A stretch of 64,000 nucleotides of DNA. Origin: Lysobacter solisilvae. GTDB taxonomy: Bacteria > Pseudomonadota > Gammaproteobacteria > Xanthomonadales > Xanthomonadaceae. Shown piece after piece: positions 8,961 to 18,400 of the stretch; position 1 is the stretch's first letter, and every line of letters starts with the position of its first letter. The notes beneath the pieces were generated by a model. That model made no database searches and had not been told where the DNA came from. It saw only the letters and a program-made list of their open reading frames with translations. Where the stretch lies: assembly GCF_016613535.2 (NCBI RefSeq), contig NZ_CP071518.1, positions 682,001 through 746,000 on the forward strand, read 5' to 3'. Both the position numbers and the translations under genes were made by a program.

Positions 8961-9004
8961 CGCGACAGCGGTACCCGGCACGTTGGGCTGGCGCACCAAC
9001 CCCC

Positions 9005-9036
9005 AAAAAAATGGCGGCCATTGGCCGCCATTTTTT
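9005..9036. terminator. Bidirectional intrinsic terminator
   Basis: Perfect 10-bp stem (ATGGCGGCCA / TGGCCGCCAT, 9011-9020 and 9022-9031) flanked by an A-run on the left and a T-run on the right. It therefore serves both the beta-helix gene (plus) and aceE (minus), which converge here. Confidence 0.95.
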
Positions 9037-9050
9037 CGCTTGCGTTTCCG

Positions 9051-11741
9051 TTACACGGTCACGGGATTGGGCTTTTCGCCGTCGATCTTGTACTGCTTGA
9101 TCGCGCGCGCCACGTCCTTCGCCGTCATCTTGCCTTCCGCCGCAAGCGCCGCGATGGCGGCGTGGGCGATGTGGAAGCGGTCGACTTCGAAGTGGCGGCG
9201 CAGGTTGGCGCGGGTGTCGCTGCGGCCGAAGCCGTCGGTGCCCAGCACGGTGTAGCGCATCGGGACGAACTCGCGGATCTGGTTGGCGAAGGTGCGCACG
9301 TAGTCGGTGGCGGCGATCGCGGGGCCCTGGCGGCCTTCCAGCAGCGAGGTGACGTAGGGCTGGCGGGCGGTCTTGGCTTCCGGGTTCAGGCGGTTGAAGC
9401 GGACGGCGTCCTCGCCGTCGCGCGCCAGCTCGGTGAAGCTCGGGCAGGACCAGATGTCGGCGGTGACGCCGAAGTCCTTGTCGAGCAGTTCGGCGGCGGC
9501 GATGGCTTCGCGCAGGATGGTGCCGGAACCCAGCAGCTGCACGCGCAGTTCGCCCTTCTTCGGCTTGCCGGCGTCCTTGAGCAGGTACATGCCCTTGATG
9601 ATGCCCTCGGCCGCGCCCTCGGGCATGTCCGGGTGGGCGTAGTTCTCGTTCATCAGGGTGATGTAGAAGTACTCGTCGCGCTGTTCGGCGAGCATGCGCT
9701 GCATGCCGTACTGGACGATCACGGCCACTTCGAAGCCGAAGGTGGGATCGTAGCTGCGGCAGTTCGGGATCGCGCTGCTGAGCAGGTGGCTGTGGCCGTC
9801 CTCGTGCTGCAGGCCTTCACCATTCAACGTGGTGCGGCCGGCGGTGGCGCCGAGGAGGAAGCCGCGGGCGCGCATGTCGGCGGCCTGCCAGCAGCTGTCG
9901 CCGACGCGCTGCATGCCGAACATCGAGTAGTAGATGTAGAACGGCAGCATCGGCAGGTCGTTGGTGCTGTAGCTGGTGGCGCAGGCCATCCAGCTGGAGA
10001 ACGCGCCGCACTCGGTGATGCCCTCTTCCAGCACCTTGCCGGCCGCGTCCTCGCGGTAGTACATCAGCTGGTCGCGGTCGACCGGCTTGTACTTCTGGCC
10101 GAACGGGGCGTAGATGCCGATCTGGCGGAACAGGCCTTCCATGCCGAAGGTGCGCGCCTCGTCGGCGACGATCGGCACGCAGCGCGGGCCGACCTGCTTG
10201 TCGCGCAAGGTGATGTTGAGCACCTGCACGAAGGCCATGGTGGTGCTGATCTCGCGGTCGCCGCTGGACTTGAGCAGACGGTCGAAGGTTTCCAGCGCGG
10301 GCACTTCCAGCGTCTGCGTGCTCTTGCGGCGACGCTGCGGCAGGTAGCCGCCCAGGGCCTTGCGGCGTTCGTGCAGGTATTCCACTTCCGGCGAGTCCTT
10401 GCCGGGGTGGAAGAACGGCACGGCGCTGTCTTTCAGCTGGTCGTCGGTGACCGGGATGTTGAAGCGGTCGCGGAAGATGCGCACGGCATCGTCGTCGAGC
10501 TTCTTGGTCTGGTGGGTCGGGTTGAGCGCCTCGCCGGCCTGGCCCATGCCGTAGCCCTTGACCGTCTTGGCCAGGATCACGGTGGGCATGCCGCGGGTTT
10601 CGGTGGCCTGCTTGTAGCTGGCGTAGACCTTGTGCGGGTCGTGGCCGCCGCGGTTGAGGCGCCAGATGTCGTCGTCGCTCATGTTGGCGACCAGGGCGGC
10701 GGTTTCCGGGTACTTGCCGAAGAAGTTGTCGCGCGTGTACTTGCCGCCGAAGGCCTTGCAGTTCTGGTATTCGCCGTCGACGGTTTCCATCATCAGCTGG
10801 CGCAGGCGGCCGCTGGTGTCGCGGGCGAGCAGCGGATCCCAGTAGCTGCCCCAGATGTTCTTGATGACGTTCCAGCCGGCGCCGCGGAAGCCGCCTTCCA
10901 GTTCCTGGATGATCTTGCCGTTGCCGCGCACCGGGCCGTCCAGGCGCTGCAGGTTGCAGTTGATGACGAACACCAGGTTGTCCAGGCCTTCGCGGCCGGC
11001 GACCGAGATCGCGCCCAGGCTCTCGGGCTCGTCGCACTCGCCGTCGCCCATGAAGCACCAGACCTTGCGGTCGGTCTTGGGCATCAGGCCGCGGCCTTCC
11101 AGGTACTTCCAGTTGCGCGCCTGGTAGATGGCGCTGATCGGGCCCAGGCCCATGGAGACGGTGGGCGTCTGCCAGTAGTCGGGCATCAGCCAGGGGTGCG
11201 GGTAGGAGCTGATGCCGCGGCCGTCGACTTCCATGCGGAAGTTGTCGAGCTGGTTCTCGCTGATGCGGCCTTCCAGGAAGCTGCGGGCGTAGATGCCGGG
11301 CGAGCTGTGGCCCTGGATGTACAGCAGGTCGCCGGGGTGGTCGTCGGACGGGGCGCGCCAGAAGTGGTTGAAGCCGACGTCGTACAGCGTGGCGGCCGAG
11401 GCGAAGCTGGCGATGTGGCCGCCCAGGTCACCGGGCTTGCGGTTGGCGCGCACGACCATGGCCAGCGCGTTCCAGCGGATGATCGAGCGGATCCGCCATT
11501 CCATCGCGGCGTCGCCGGGGCTCTTGGCCTCCAGGTGCGGCGGGATGGTGTTGATGTATTCGGTGGTGGGCTGGAACGGCAGGTGCGCGCCGGCGCGGCG
11601 GGTCACCTCGACCATGCCCTCCAGCAGTTGGTGGGCGCGGGGCGCGCCTTCGCGCGCGATCACGGCCTGCATCGATTCGATCCACTCGCGGGTCTCGGTG
11701 GGATCGGGGTCGTTGAGGAGCAGCTCGTTCAGCCAGTTCAT
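9051..11741 (-). CDS. aceE: Pyruvate dehydrogenase E1 component, homodimeric type
   Basis: 896 residues, the normal size for the homodimeric AceE of gammaproteobacteria. The ATG at 11741 (MNWLNELLLNDPDPTETREW) is preferred, with GGAG upstream; a start at 11774 adds an unsupported extension. The thiamine-diphosphate motif is present (GDGECDEPES followed about 27 residues later by INCNLQ), as are the E1 signatures HLEAKSPGDAAMEWRIRS, HSSPGIYARSFLEGR and GRTTLNGEGLQHEDGHSH. It catalyses decarboxylation of pyruvate and reductive acetylation of E2. aceF and lpd are not in the window, so the complex is encoded at more than one locus. Confidence 0.98.
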   Translation of the reverse strand: MNWLNELLLNDPDPTETREWIESMQAVIAREGAPRAHQLLEGMVEVTRRAGAHLPFQPTTEYINTIPPHLEAKSPGDAAMEWRIRSIIRWNALAMVVRANRKPGDLGGHIASFASAATLYDVGFNHFWRAPSDDHPGDLLYIQGHSSPGIYARSFLEGRISENQLDNFRMEVDGRGISSYPHPWLMPDYWQTPTVSMGLGPISAIYQARNWKYLEGRGLMPKTDRKVWCFMGDGECDEPESLGAISVAGREGLDNLVFVINCNLQRLDGPVRGNGKIIQELEGGFRGAGWNVIKNIWGSYWDPLLARDTSGRLRQLMMETVDGEYQNCKAFGGKYTRDNFFGKYPETAALVANMSDDDIWRLNRGGHDPHKVYASYKQATETRGMPTVILAKTVKGYGMGQAGEALNPTHQTKKLDDDAVRIFRDRFNIPVTDDQLKDSAVPFFHPGKDSPEVEYLHERRKALGGYLPQRRRKSTQTLEVPALETFDRLLKSSGDREISTTMAFVQVLNITLRDKQVGPRCVPIVADEARTFGMEGLFRQIGIYAPFGQKYKPVDRDQLMYYREDAAGKVLEEGITECGAFSSWMACATSYSTNDLPMLPFYIYYSMFGMQRVGDSCWQAADMRARGFLLGATAGRTTLNGEGLQHEDGHSHLLSSAIPNCRSYDPTFGFEVAVIVQYGMQRMLAEQRDEYFYITLMNENYAHPDMPEGAAEGIIKGMYLLKDAGKPKKGELRVQLLGSGTILREAIAAAELLDKDFGVTADIWSCPSFTELARDGEDAVRFNRLNPEAKTARQPYVTSLLEGRQGPAIAATDYVRTFANQIREFVPMRYTVLGTDGFGRSDTRANLRRHFEVDRFHIAHAAIAALAAEGKMTAKDVARAIKQYKIDGEKPNPVTV

Positions 11742-12017
11742 GGGGGTGGGGGCTCCGCGCGGCGCATCGGCCACGCTCTATGGGGGCATTGGAGTTAGAG
11801 CCGGAATTCTAACCTCCCCGTCCGCGGGGCTGGTCGCGGGGCCGCGAGGGCGGGATCGCGCGTCCGGCGCGGGCGGCGGCACCGGCCTTCATGTCCAAAT
11901 CGTTATGTGAACCCGTGCCCGGAAGGGCCTGTCCACGGCCCGTGAAGGCTTACCGCCAGACCCGGCAAAGGGCATGATGGCGGCCCGCCAACCCGGTGGC
12001 GCCCCAGGCGCCTTTCG

Positions 12018-12956
12018 ATGATCAAGACCCTGGTGACCGGCGGTGCCGGATTTCTCGGCTCGCACCTGTGCGAACGCCTGCTGCGCGACGGCCATGACGT
12101 GCTGTGCGTGGACAACTTCTTTACCGGCTCCAAGCAGAACATCGCCCACCTGCTGGGCAATCCCTATTTCGAGCTGATGCGGCACGACGTGACCTTCCCG
12201 CTCTACGTGGAGGTCGACCGCATCTTCAACCTGGCCTGCCCGGCCTCGCCGATCCACTACCAGTTCGACCCGGTCCAGACCACCAAGACCAGCGTGCATG
12301 GCGCGATCAACATGCTGGGCCTGGCCAAGCGGCTGAAGGCGCGCATCCTGCAGGCCTCCACCAGCGAGGTCTACGGCGATCCGGAAGTGCATCCGCAGAC
12401 CGAGGACTACTGGGGCCGCGTCAATCCGGTCGGTATCCGCTCGTGCTACGACGAGGGCAAGCGCTGCGCCGAGACGCTGTTCTTCGACTACTTCCGCCAG
12501 CACGGCCTGGACATCAAGGTGGTGCGGATCTTCAACACCTACGGGCCGCGCATGCACCCCAACGACGGGCGCGTGGTCAGCAACTTCATCGTGCAGGCGC
12601 TGCGCGGGCAGGACATCACCATCTACGGCGATGGCAGCCAGACGCGCAGCTTCTGCTACGTGGACGACCTCGTCGAAGGCTTCGTGCGGATGATGGAGAC
12701 GCAGCCCGGCTTCACCGGCCCGATCAACATGGGCAACCCCGGCGAGTTCACCATGCTGGAGCTGGCCGAGAAGGTGGTGGCGCTGGTGGGCGGGCAGTCG
12801 AAGCTGGTGTTCAAGCCGCTGCCGCCGGACGACCCGCGCCAGCGCCAGCCGGACATCTCGCTGGCCCGCGACAAGCTGGGCTGGCAGCCGAAGGTGGGCC
12901 TGGAAGACGGCCTGCGCGAAACCATCGCCTATTTCCGCCGCACCCTGGAGCTGTGA
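12018..12956 (+). CDS. UDP-glucuronate decarboxylase (UDP-xylose synthase)-like epimerase/dehydratase
   Basis: 312 residues, an extended SDR. The NAD-binding Rossmann motif is at the N-terminus ([17 protein letters not shown]) and the catalytic Ser...YxxxK is present as [10 protein letters not shown] ... YDEGKRCAE. Features close to UDP-xylose synthase are [35 protein letters not shown] and [23 protein letters not shown]. The expected reaction is UDP-glucuronate to UDP-xylose and CO2. It is the first gene of a short glycan cluster: the next glycosyltransferase starts 1 bp after its stop. A related UDP-sugar epimerase cannot be excluded from sequence alone. Confidence 0.92.
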   Translation: MIKTLVTGGAGFLGSHLCERLLRDGHDVLCVDNFFTGSKQNIAHLLGNPYFELMRHDVTFPLYVEVDRIFNLACPASPIHYQFDPVQTTKTSVHGAINMLGLAKRLKARILQASTSEVYGDPEVHPQTEDYWGRVNPVGIRSCYDEGKRCAETLFFDYFRQHGLDIKVVRIFNTYGPRMHPNDGRVVSNFIVQALRGQDITIYGDGSQTRSFCYVDDLVEGFVRMMETQPGFTGPINMGNPGEFTMLELAEKVVALVGGQSKLVFKPLPPDDPRQRQPDISLARDKLGWQPKVGLEDGLRETIAYFRRTLEL

Positions 12957-12957
12957 G

Positions 12958-13995
12958 ATGGTGACCACCACGCTTCCCCCCGCGCCGGAGGCCAGGACCA
13001 TGGCCGCGCCTGACAAGACCGCCGCCACGACCGCTGCCCCGGCGGCGGCGTCCACCGCCGCGGCGCCGGCGACGACACGTTTCTCGGTGATCGTCACCTG
13101 CTACAACTACAAGGCCTTCGTCGAGGAAGCGGTGGACAGCGCGCTGGCGCAGACGCACGCGCCGGCGCAGGTGATCGTGGTGGACGACGGCTCCACCGAC
13201 GGCAGCACCGAACTGCTGCGCGCGCGCTATGGCGACGATGAGCGCGTGACCCTGCTCTGCGGCCCGAACGGCGGCCAGCTGGCGGCCTTCGTCCGCGGCG
13301 TTGAGGCGGCCACCGGCGAGGTGCTGTGCTTCCTCGATGCCGACGACCGCTGGGAGCCGGGCTACCTGCAACAGCTGGCGGCGGTGTACGACACGCGGCC
13401 GGACGTGGGCTTCGTCTTCAGCGACATCCACCTGTTCGGCCAGGAGACGCGTCGGATCGGCTATGCCGACCGCGCGATCGACCTGGGCTACACCGCCATC
13501 GCCACCTATGCGCTGACGCACTGGTATGGCGCGCCGACGTCGGCCCTGTCGCTGCGCCGGGCCTGCGCGCAGCGCTGCCTTGACCTGCCCGCCGACCAGG
13601 CGCGCATCTGGCGCCTGTCGGCCGACAACTGCCTGGTGTACGGCGCCAGCGTGCTGGGCGCGCGCAAGTATTTCCTGCCCACCGGCTGCGTGGGCTACCG
13701 CATCCACGGCAACAACGGCTGGTGGTCGAAGCGGTCGGCGACGAACAACTATCACAACCGCCTGGCCTCGCGCGCGCTCATCGCGCACTACGCGCGGGTG
13801 GCGGGGATCGACGAGTCCTGCCTGGAACTCACCAGGCTGGAGTACCGGACCAAGCCCGATCCGGGCTGGGACGAGACCAAGCGCTACGCTACATTGGCGC
13901 TGCGCGGGCAGGCGCCGTGGTGGAAGCGCCTCGAGCGCGCGCTGAGCGTGCTCAGCACGCGCCGCCGCAAGCGCCGCGGGTCGCAGCGCGGGTAG
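12958..13995 (+). CDS. Family 2 glycosyltransferase
   Basis: 345 residues. An Ala/Thr/Pro-rich leader of about 40 residues precedes the GT-A domain (RFSVIVTCYNYKAFVEEAVDSAL, VIVVDDGSTDGSTELL). The metal/nucleotide-sugar DxD region is FLDADDRWEPGYL. The leader is odd; ATG at 13000 (MAAPDKT) is an alternative start. No C-terminal membrane helix is seen, so it is likely a cytoplasmic or peripheral enzyme. It is tightly coupled to the UDP-sugar epimerase upstream and to a GT4 enzyme downstream, suggesting assembly of one glycan. Confidence 0.92.
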   Translation: MVTTTLPPAPEARTMAAPDKTAATTAAPAAASTAAAPATTRFSVIVTCYNYKAFVEEAVDSALAQTHAPAQVIVVDDGSTDGSTELLRARYGDDERVTLLCGPNGGQLAAFVRGVEAATGEVLCFLDADDRWEPGYLQQLAAVYDTRPDVGFVFSDIHLFGQETRRIGYADRAIDLGYTAIATYALTHWYGAPTSALSLRRACAQRCLDLPADQARIWRLSADNCLVYGASVLGARKYFLPTGCVGYRIHGNNGWWSKRSATNNYHNRLASRALIAHYARVAGIDESCLELTRLEYRTKPDPGWDETKRYATLALRGQAPWWKRLERALSVLSTRRRKRRGSQRG

Positions 13996-14040
13996 GACGC
14001 GGGTAGCGACGTCATCCTGGCGTTCGCCGGGAGAGCTGCG

Positions 14041-15165
14041 TTGAAGATCCTCTTTACGAATTTCCACGAAGGCGACGGCGGTGGGCACACCACCTACGTC
14101 GTCGCGCTGGCACGCGGGCTGGCCGGCCGCCACGAGGTGCACGTCGCCGCGCCCGAGGGCAGCCGCCTGCTGCGCGAGGCGCGCGAAGTGCCGGGCGTGA
14201 CCGCGCTGGCGCAGGCGTTTCCGAACGGGCTGCGGGAACTGGCCGCGCGTCGGCGGGCCTTGCAGGCGCTGGCCGCGCGGCTGCGCGCGGAAGCCTACGA
14301 CGTGGTGCACGTCAACGGCTCGGCCGACCACCGGCTGGTGCTGGCGGCGATGGGCGGCCTGCCGCGCCGGCCGAAACTGGTGCTGACCAAGCACAACTCC
14401 AAACCCCTGGGCGGCTTCGGCCATGCATGGCGGGCGCGGTCCACCGACCAGGTGATCGCGGTGTGCGATTTCACCCTGCGCCAGTTGCGGCAGTCGGCGT
14501 ACCGCCGCTGCGCGCTGGCGACGGTGCACAACGGCATCGACGTGGCGCATTTCTCGCCGTGGCCGGAGCAGCAGGCGCTGGCCGAACGGCAGCGGTGGTT
14601 CGGCGACTTCGGCGGGCTGGTGCTGGGCAGCACGGCGGGCACGGCGGCGTACAAGGGCTGGATGGACCTGGTCGAGGCCCTGGCGCTGCTGCCGGCCGAT
14701 GCGCGCGCGCAGGTGCGCGTGCTGATGGCGGGCAAGCCGCCGGGCGCGGAACAGGTGGCCCGGATCGACGCGCTGGGGCTGGCTTCGCAGGTGGTGTTCA
14801 CCGGCCTGCTGACGGACGTGCGGCCGGCGGTGGCGGCCATCGATGCGGGCTTCGTGTTGTCGTATGACGTGGAGACGATCTCCTTTGCCTGCCGCGAGAT
14901 GATGGCGATGGGCAAGCCGGTGCTGCTGAGCGACTACGCGGGGCTGCCGGAAAACGTCGCCGAAGGCCGCGAAGGCTGGGTGGTGCCGGTGCGCGACCGG
15001 CGGGCGATTGCCGCCGCGGTGGAGAAGATCCTGGCGCTGCGGCCGCGCCTGCCGGCGATGGGCGCGGCGGCGCGCGAGCGCGCGGCGCGCGAGTTCGGCA
15101 TCGAGCTGTTCGTGGAGCGGACGCTGGCGGTGTATGCGGCGGTGCTGGGGATGTCGGCTGGGTAG
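14041..15165 (+). CDS. Family 4 (GT-B) glycosyltransferase
   Basis: 374 residues from a TTG start with GGGAGAG upstream. The N-terminal domain has the glycine-rich acceptor loop (FHEGDGGGHTTYVVALARGL). The C-terminal domain has the GT4 motifs VHNGIDVAHFSP, VFTGLLTDV and the E-x7-E-like ETISFACREMMAMGKPVLLSDYAGLPENV. It likely transfers a sugar from a nucleotide donor using the retaining GT-B fold. It is the third gene of the epimerase-GT2-GT4 cluster, 45 bp after the GT2 stop. Confidence 0.92.
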   Translation: MKILFTNFHEGDGGGHTTYVVALARGLAGRHEVHVAAPEGSRLLREAREVPGVTALAQAFPNGLRELAARRRALQALAARLRAEAYDVVHVNGSADHRLVLAAMGGLPRRPKLVLTKHNSKPLGGFGHAWRARSTDQVIAVCDFTLRQLRQSAYRRCALATVHNGIDVAHFSPWPEQQALAERQRWFGDFGGLVLGSTAGTAAYKGWMDLVEALALLPADARAQVRVLMAGKPPGAEQVARIDALGLASQVVFTGLLTDVRPAVAAIDAGFVLSYDVETISFACREMMAMGKPVLLSDYAGLPENVAEGREGWVVPVRDRRAIAAAVEKILALRPRLPAMGAAARERAAREFGIELFVERTLAVYAAVLGMSAG

Positions 15166-15190
15166 CGGCGGGCGGTGGGCGGTTTGAGGA

Positions 15191-15382
15191 CGCGGCGATC
15201 GGTGGCCCCCATCCCAACCGTCCCCCGCGGAGCGGGGGAAGGGGCTGAGGCGCGGCGATCGGTGGCCCCCATCCCAACCGTCCCGGCCAGCAGGCACAGC
15301 CTGCTGGCGTTCGATGACGCGCGGACCAGTGGTCCGCAAGCGCGTCCTCTCACCCCCCGCGGAGCGGGGGGAAGGGGCTGAG
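15191..15382. repeat. Mosaic palindromic repeat cluster B (short-long)
   Basis: A short unit (15191-15250) is followed directly by a long unit (15251-15382). Both start CGCGGCGATCGGTGGCCCCC and end GGGGGAAGGGGCTGAGG or nearly so. The long unit carries the same CAGCAGGCACAGCCTGCTG and GCGGACCAGTGGTCCGC palindromes as cluster A. Confidence 0.9.
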
Positions 15383-15436
15383 GCGGGCGCAGCGCGCGGC
15401 GGCGCGTTTGGAGACTGCGGCGGTTTGCGCTCACCC

Positions 15437-15460
15437 CGGCGCGGCGCGGCGCGGCGCGGC
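15437..15460. repeat. GCGGC microsatellite
   Basis: Four perfect tandem copies of the pentamer GCGGC (15441-15460) preceded by CGGC. Non-coding; lies upstream of the phosphatase gene. Confidence 0.85.
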
Positions 15461-15596
15461 CCTGTCACTTGCCTTCTGCCGTGATCCATTACAGGGTGGC
15501 CGGGTCGTGGCCGTGGCTGCCCTGGCGCGATGACTGACGCCTTCAGGCCGCGGGCCCCGCCCGCGGCGCTGCCACCGCAAGGGGGTTCGCGAACGG

Positions 15597-17546
15597 ATGA
15601 GCGCGCAGGTGTCCCCGGACCGGCCCATCTCGGCCTCGGTGGCGAGAGTCTCGCTGCGCCGCAGCGTGCGTGCGCGGGTGGTGTTCTGGGGCGCGCTGCT
15701 CAATGCGCTGCTGCTGTTGCTGGTGCTGGCGGCGTCGTTCTTCATCGCCCGGCAGATCCTGTGGAACAACGCCCAGAACCGGGTCCGCCAGCAGACCGAC
15801 CAGCAGGCCGAGCGGATCGGCGCGACCCTGCGCTCGGTGGCCATCAGCGCCGGCATCGTCAACCTGCTGGCCCGCGAGCATCCGACCGACACGCGGCGGC
15901 TGGTCGAACTGCTCAATGCCTCGGTGGATGCCGATCCCGACGCCAGCGGCGGCCTGATCGCGCTGGAACCGGGCGTGGCCGACCCCCGCGGATTCGCCTA
16001 CTACGTCGGGCCCCGCGGCAGCCGCGACCTGACCGGACGCTACCTTGACCGGGCCTGGTACCGCCGCACGCGCGACGGCAAGGCCGCATGGTGGTCGGAG
16101 CCCTACCTGAGCCAGAACGCCGGCAACACCTGGGTGGTGACCTACAACCACCCGCTGCGCAGCGAGGAAGGCCGGCCGCTGGGGATGATCAGCCTGGACG
16201 TGCCGGTGAGCCACATCCAGGAGCTGATGAAGACGGTGCTCAACCGCAATGGCCTGCGCGCCGTGCTGATCGCGCCGGGCGGGACCATCGCCGTGCATCC
16301 GGTCCCCGGCGTGGCGCTGCGGACCACCCTGGACCAGCTGATCGCCCGCGGTCGCGAGGACCTGCGCCCGCTGGCGACGGCGCGCACGCGCGGGCAGCCG
16401 CTGGAGTTCGACCACCTGGACCGCACCCTGGACGAGCGCCGCTTCACCGTGTTCACGCCGATCGACGACACCGGCTGGAGCGTGAACCTGTCGCTCTCGC
16501 ACCGGCTGGTGCTGGCCGAGCTCACCTCGGCGACGCGCTGGCTGCTGGTGGGTGCGCTGCTGGCCCTGCTGGTGAGTGCGCTGGGGCAGCTGCGGCTGGC
16601 CGAGCGCCTGACCCGCCCGCTGGAACAGGTGACCGAGTCGGTGCGGCATTTCAGCCAGGGCGAATACGACGAGACCGTGCCCCACCTGGCCCGGCAGGAC
16701 GAGGTCGGGGTGATGGCGCGCGCGATGGAAAGCGCGCGCACGTCGATCAAGCGCCAGCTGGGCGAGATCGAGGCGATGGGCGCGGCGCGGCAGAAGCTGG
16801 AGAGCGAGCTGGCCATCGCCCGCGACATCCAGCAGGCCATGCTGCCGCTGGCGCCCACGCTGACCAGCCGCGGCCGCACGCTGCACGTGTACGCGGCGCT
16901 GGAACCGGCCAAGGCGGTCGGCGGGGATTTCTATTCCTTCTCGGTGCGCGGCGGGCGCTGGCTGTGGTTCGCCATCGGCGACGTGTCCGACAAGGGCGTG
17001 CCGGCGGCGCTGTTCATGGCGCGCGCGATCACCGTGCTGGAAGTGGCGGCCGGCCTGGGCGGCTCGCCGGGCGATGCGCTGTACACGGCGGCGCAGCGCC
17101 TGGTGGAAGGCAACGAGACCTGCATGTTCGCCACCGTGCTGTGCGGCGTGCTGGACGTGGAAAGCGGCGAGCTGCAGCTGGCCAGCGCCGGCCACGAACC
17201 GGCCGTGCTGCTGCGGGCCGACGGCGCCACGCAGCTGCTCGACGTCGAGTCGGGCGCGGCCCTGGGCGTGGGCACGGACGACATCTACCCGGTCTGGAGC
17301 GGCATCATGCGCCCAGGCGATACCCTGCTGGCCTATACCGATGGCATCACCGAGGCCTTCGACACCGGCCAGGTCGCCTTCGGCATGGACCGCCTGCTGG
17401 CGGCACTGGTGCCCGGGGAAGAGCCCCAGCGCATCTGCCAGCGTTTGCTGGACGCGGTCCACCGCTTCTGCGAGGGGGCCGCGCAATCGGACGACATCAC
17501 CGTGCTCGCGCTTTGCCTGCAGGTGCAGTCCACGGAGGAACGCTGA
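15597..17546 (+). CDS. Membrane sensor SpoIIE-type (PP2C) serine phosphatase, RsbU-like
   Basis: 649 residues. A first membrane helix (VVFWGALLNALLLLLVLAASFFIA, about 29-52) is followed by a dCache-like periplasmic sensor (about 60-310) with DRAWYRRTRDGKAAWWSEPYL and WVVTYNHPLRSEEGRPLGMISLDV. A second helix (about 312-335) leads to a HAMP linker (RLTRPLEQVTESVRHFSQGEYDETVP). The C-terminal PP2C domain keeps its metal and catalytic motifs: VGGDFYSF, GDVSDKGVPAALFMA, SAGHEPAVLL, LLAYTDGITEAF and QSDDITVLAL. It should dephosphorylate the STAS protein encoded two genes downstream in response to a periplasmic ligand. It overlaps the next gene by 1 bp (TGATG). Confidence 0.95.
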   Translation: MSAQVSPDRPISASVARVSLRRSVRARVVFWGALLNALLLLLVLAASFFIARQILWNNAQNRVRQQTDQQAERIGATLRSVAISAGIVNLLAREHPTDTRRLVELLNASVDADPDASGGLIALEPGVADPRGFAYYVGPRGSRDLTGRYLDRAWYRRTRDGKAAWWSEPYLSQNAGNTWVVTYNHPLRSEEGRPLGMISLDVPVSHIQELMKTVLNRNGLRAVLIAPGGTIAVHPVPGVALRTTLDQLIARGREDLRPLATARTRGQPLEFDHLDRTLDERRFTVFTPIDDTGWSVNLSLSHRLVLAELTSATRWLLVGALLALLVSALGQLRLAERLTRPLEQVTESVRHFSQGEYDETVPHLARQDEVGVMARAMESARTSIKRQLGEIEAMGAARQKLESELAIARDIQQAMLPLAPTLTSRGRTLHVYAALEPAKAVGGDFYSFSVRGGRWLWFAIGDVSDKGVPAALFMARAITVLEVAAGLGGSPGDALYTAAQRLVEGNETCMFATVLCGVLDVESGELQLASAGHEPAVLLRADGATQLLDVESGAALGVGTDDIYPVWSGIMRPGDTLLAYTDGITEAFDTGQVAFGMDRLLAALVPGEEPQRICQRLLDAVHRFCEGAAQSDDITVLALCLQVQSTEER

Positions 17547-17962
17547 TGCATTGGCGGATCGAAGTGCCCAACGAGCGCCATCGCCTCGGCGCGCTGCTGG
17601 ATGCGATCGAGCACGCGCTCATCGCCCACGGCATCGAACAGGGCGTACGCGACGACCTGCGCCTGATCGCGGAGGAAGTGGTGAGCAACGCGATGGATTA
17701 CGGCGGCAGCCCACCGAGCGAGCCGCAGCACCAGATCGTGGTGGACATCCGTCGCCACGAGGACCGGCTGCACGTGGAATTCAGGGACAGCGGACAGCCG
17801 TTCGATCCGTTCTCCCAGGCGCCGCCGGATCTGGATGCCGACCTGCTCGACCGCGCCATCGGCGGGCTGGGCGTGCACCTGGTGCGCGAGATCGCCGAGT
17901 CGGCCAGCTACGAGCGCGAAGAACCCTATAACATCGTGCGCGTGGTACTGCGCGCCGTTTGA
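17546..17962 (+). CDS. Anti-sigma-factor-type serine kinase (RsbW-like HATPase)
   Basis: 138 residues, the usual size for a stand-alone GHKL kinase of RsbW/SpoIIAB type. The N box is RLIAEEVVSNAMDYGG, G1 is FRDSGQPFDPF and G2 is IGGLGVHLVREIAES; all ATP-binding elements look intact. It is expected to phosphorylate the downstream STAS protein and to sequester a partner when not bound to it. The start overlaps the phosphatase stop and the STAS gene begins 15 bp later, so the three are translationally coupled. Confidence 0.95.
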   Translation: MHWRIEVPNERHRLGALLDAIEHALIAHGIEQGVRDDLRLIAEEVVSNAMDYGGSPPSEPQHQIVVDIRRHEDRLHVEFRDSGQPFDPFSQAPPDLDADLLDRAIGGLGVHLVREIAESASYEREEPYNIVRVVLRAV

Positions 17963-17977
17963 CTCCCAGGAGCGAGC

Positions 17978-18367
17978 ATGGACCTGCAGATCCGGATCGG
18001 CCCCGTGGTACAGGGCAGCCAGCGCGTCTCCCTCAGCGGGCGGCTGGACACGAACAGCTACGACAGCCTGGATGCGCAGCTGGCCCCCGTGCTGGCGGGC
18101 GATATCGAATCGCTGGTGCTCGACCTGGCCGGGCTCAGCTACATCAGTTCCGCCGGCATCCGCTCGATATTGAAGGCGCGCAAGGCGATGGCCGGACGCC
18201 AGGGCAAGGTGCTGGTGGTCAATCCGCAGCCGCAGATCCAGAAGGTGTTCGACGTGGTGAAGGCGGTGCCGATGGGCGACATCTTCGCGTCGGTGGAAGA
18301 AGCCGATGCGTACCTGGATGCGATGCAGCGCAAGGTGTTGCGGGGGGATGAGGAAGATGAGGGGTGA
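17978..18367 (+). CDS. STAS-domain anti-sigma-factor antagonist (RsbV-like)
   Basis: 129 residues. A single STAS domain has the conserved phosphoacceptor region LVLDLAGLSYISSAGIRSILKARKAM, where one of the two serines in ISSAG is the likely phosphorylation site. An acidic tail (GDEEDEG) follows. In partner switching, the dephosphorylated form binds the kinase and frees its target. Third gene of the phosphatase-kinase-antagonist operon; GGAG lies 7 nt before its ATG. The target of the switch is not encoded next to it. Confidence 0.95.
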   Translation: MDLQIRIGPVVQGSQRVSLSGRLDTNSYDSLDAQLAPVLAGDIESLVLDLAGLSYISSAGIRSILKARKAMAGRQGKVLVVNPQPQIQKVFDVVKAVPMGDIFASVEEADAYLDAMQRKVLRGDEEDEG

Positions 18368-18400
18368 GCTGGGGCTGGTGAAGCCGGCTTTTTCGGGAGT

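Larger units (their letters stand above)
15166..15596. other. Intergenic region of repeats
   Basis: 431 bp holding one short and one long copy of the mosaic repeat (15191-15382) and a small GCGGC microsatellite. No further gene is supported. Confidence 0.8.

Noticed and set aside
9021..11798. Long plus-strand open frame opposite aceE (about 925 codons)
   Set aside because: It is the antisense shadow of a high-GC gene; the composition is Val/Ala/Gly/His-rich without any domain, and aceE is certain.
12811..15489. Minus-strand open frame opposite the glycosyltransferases
   Set aside because: Arg/Ala/Pro/His-rich antisense shadow of three well-supported plus genes and the repeat region.
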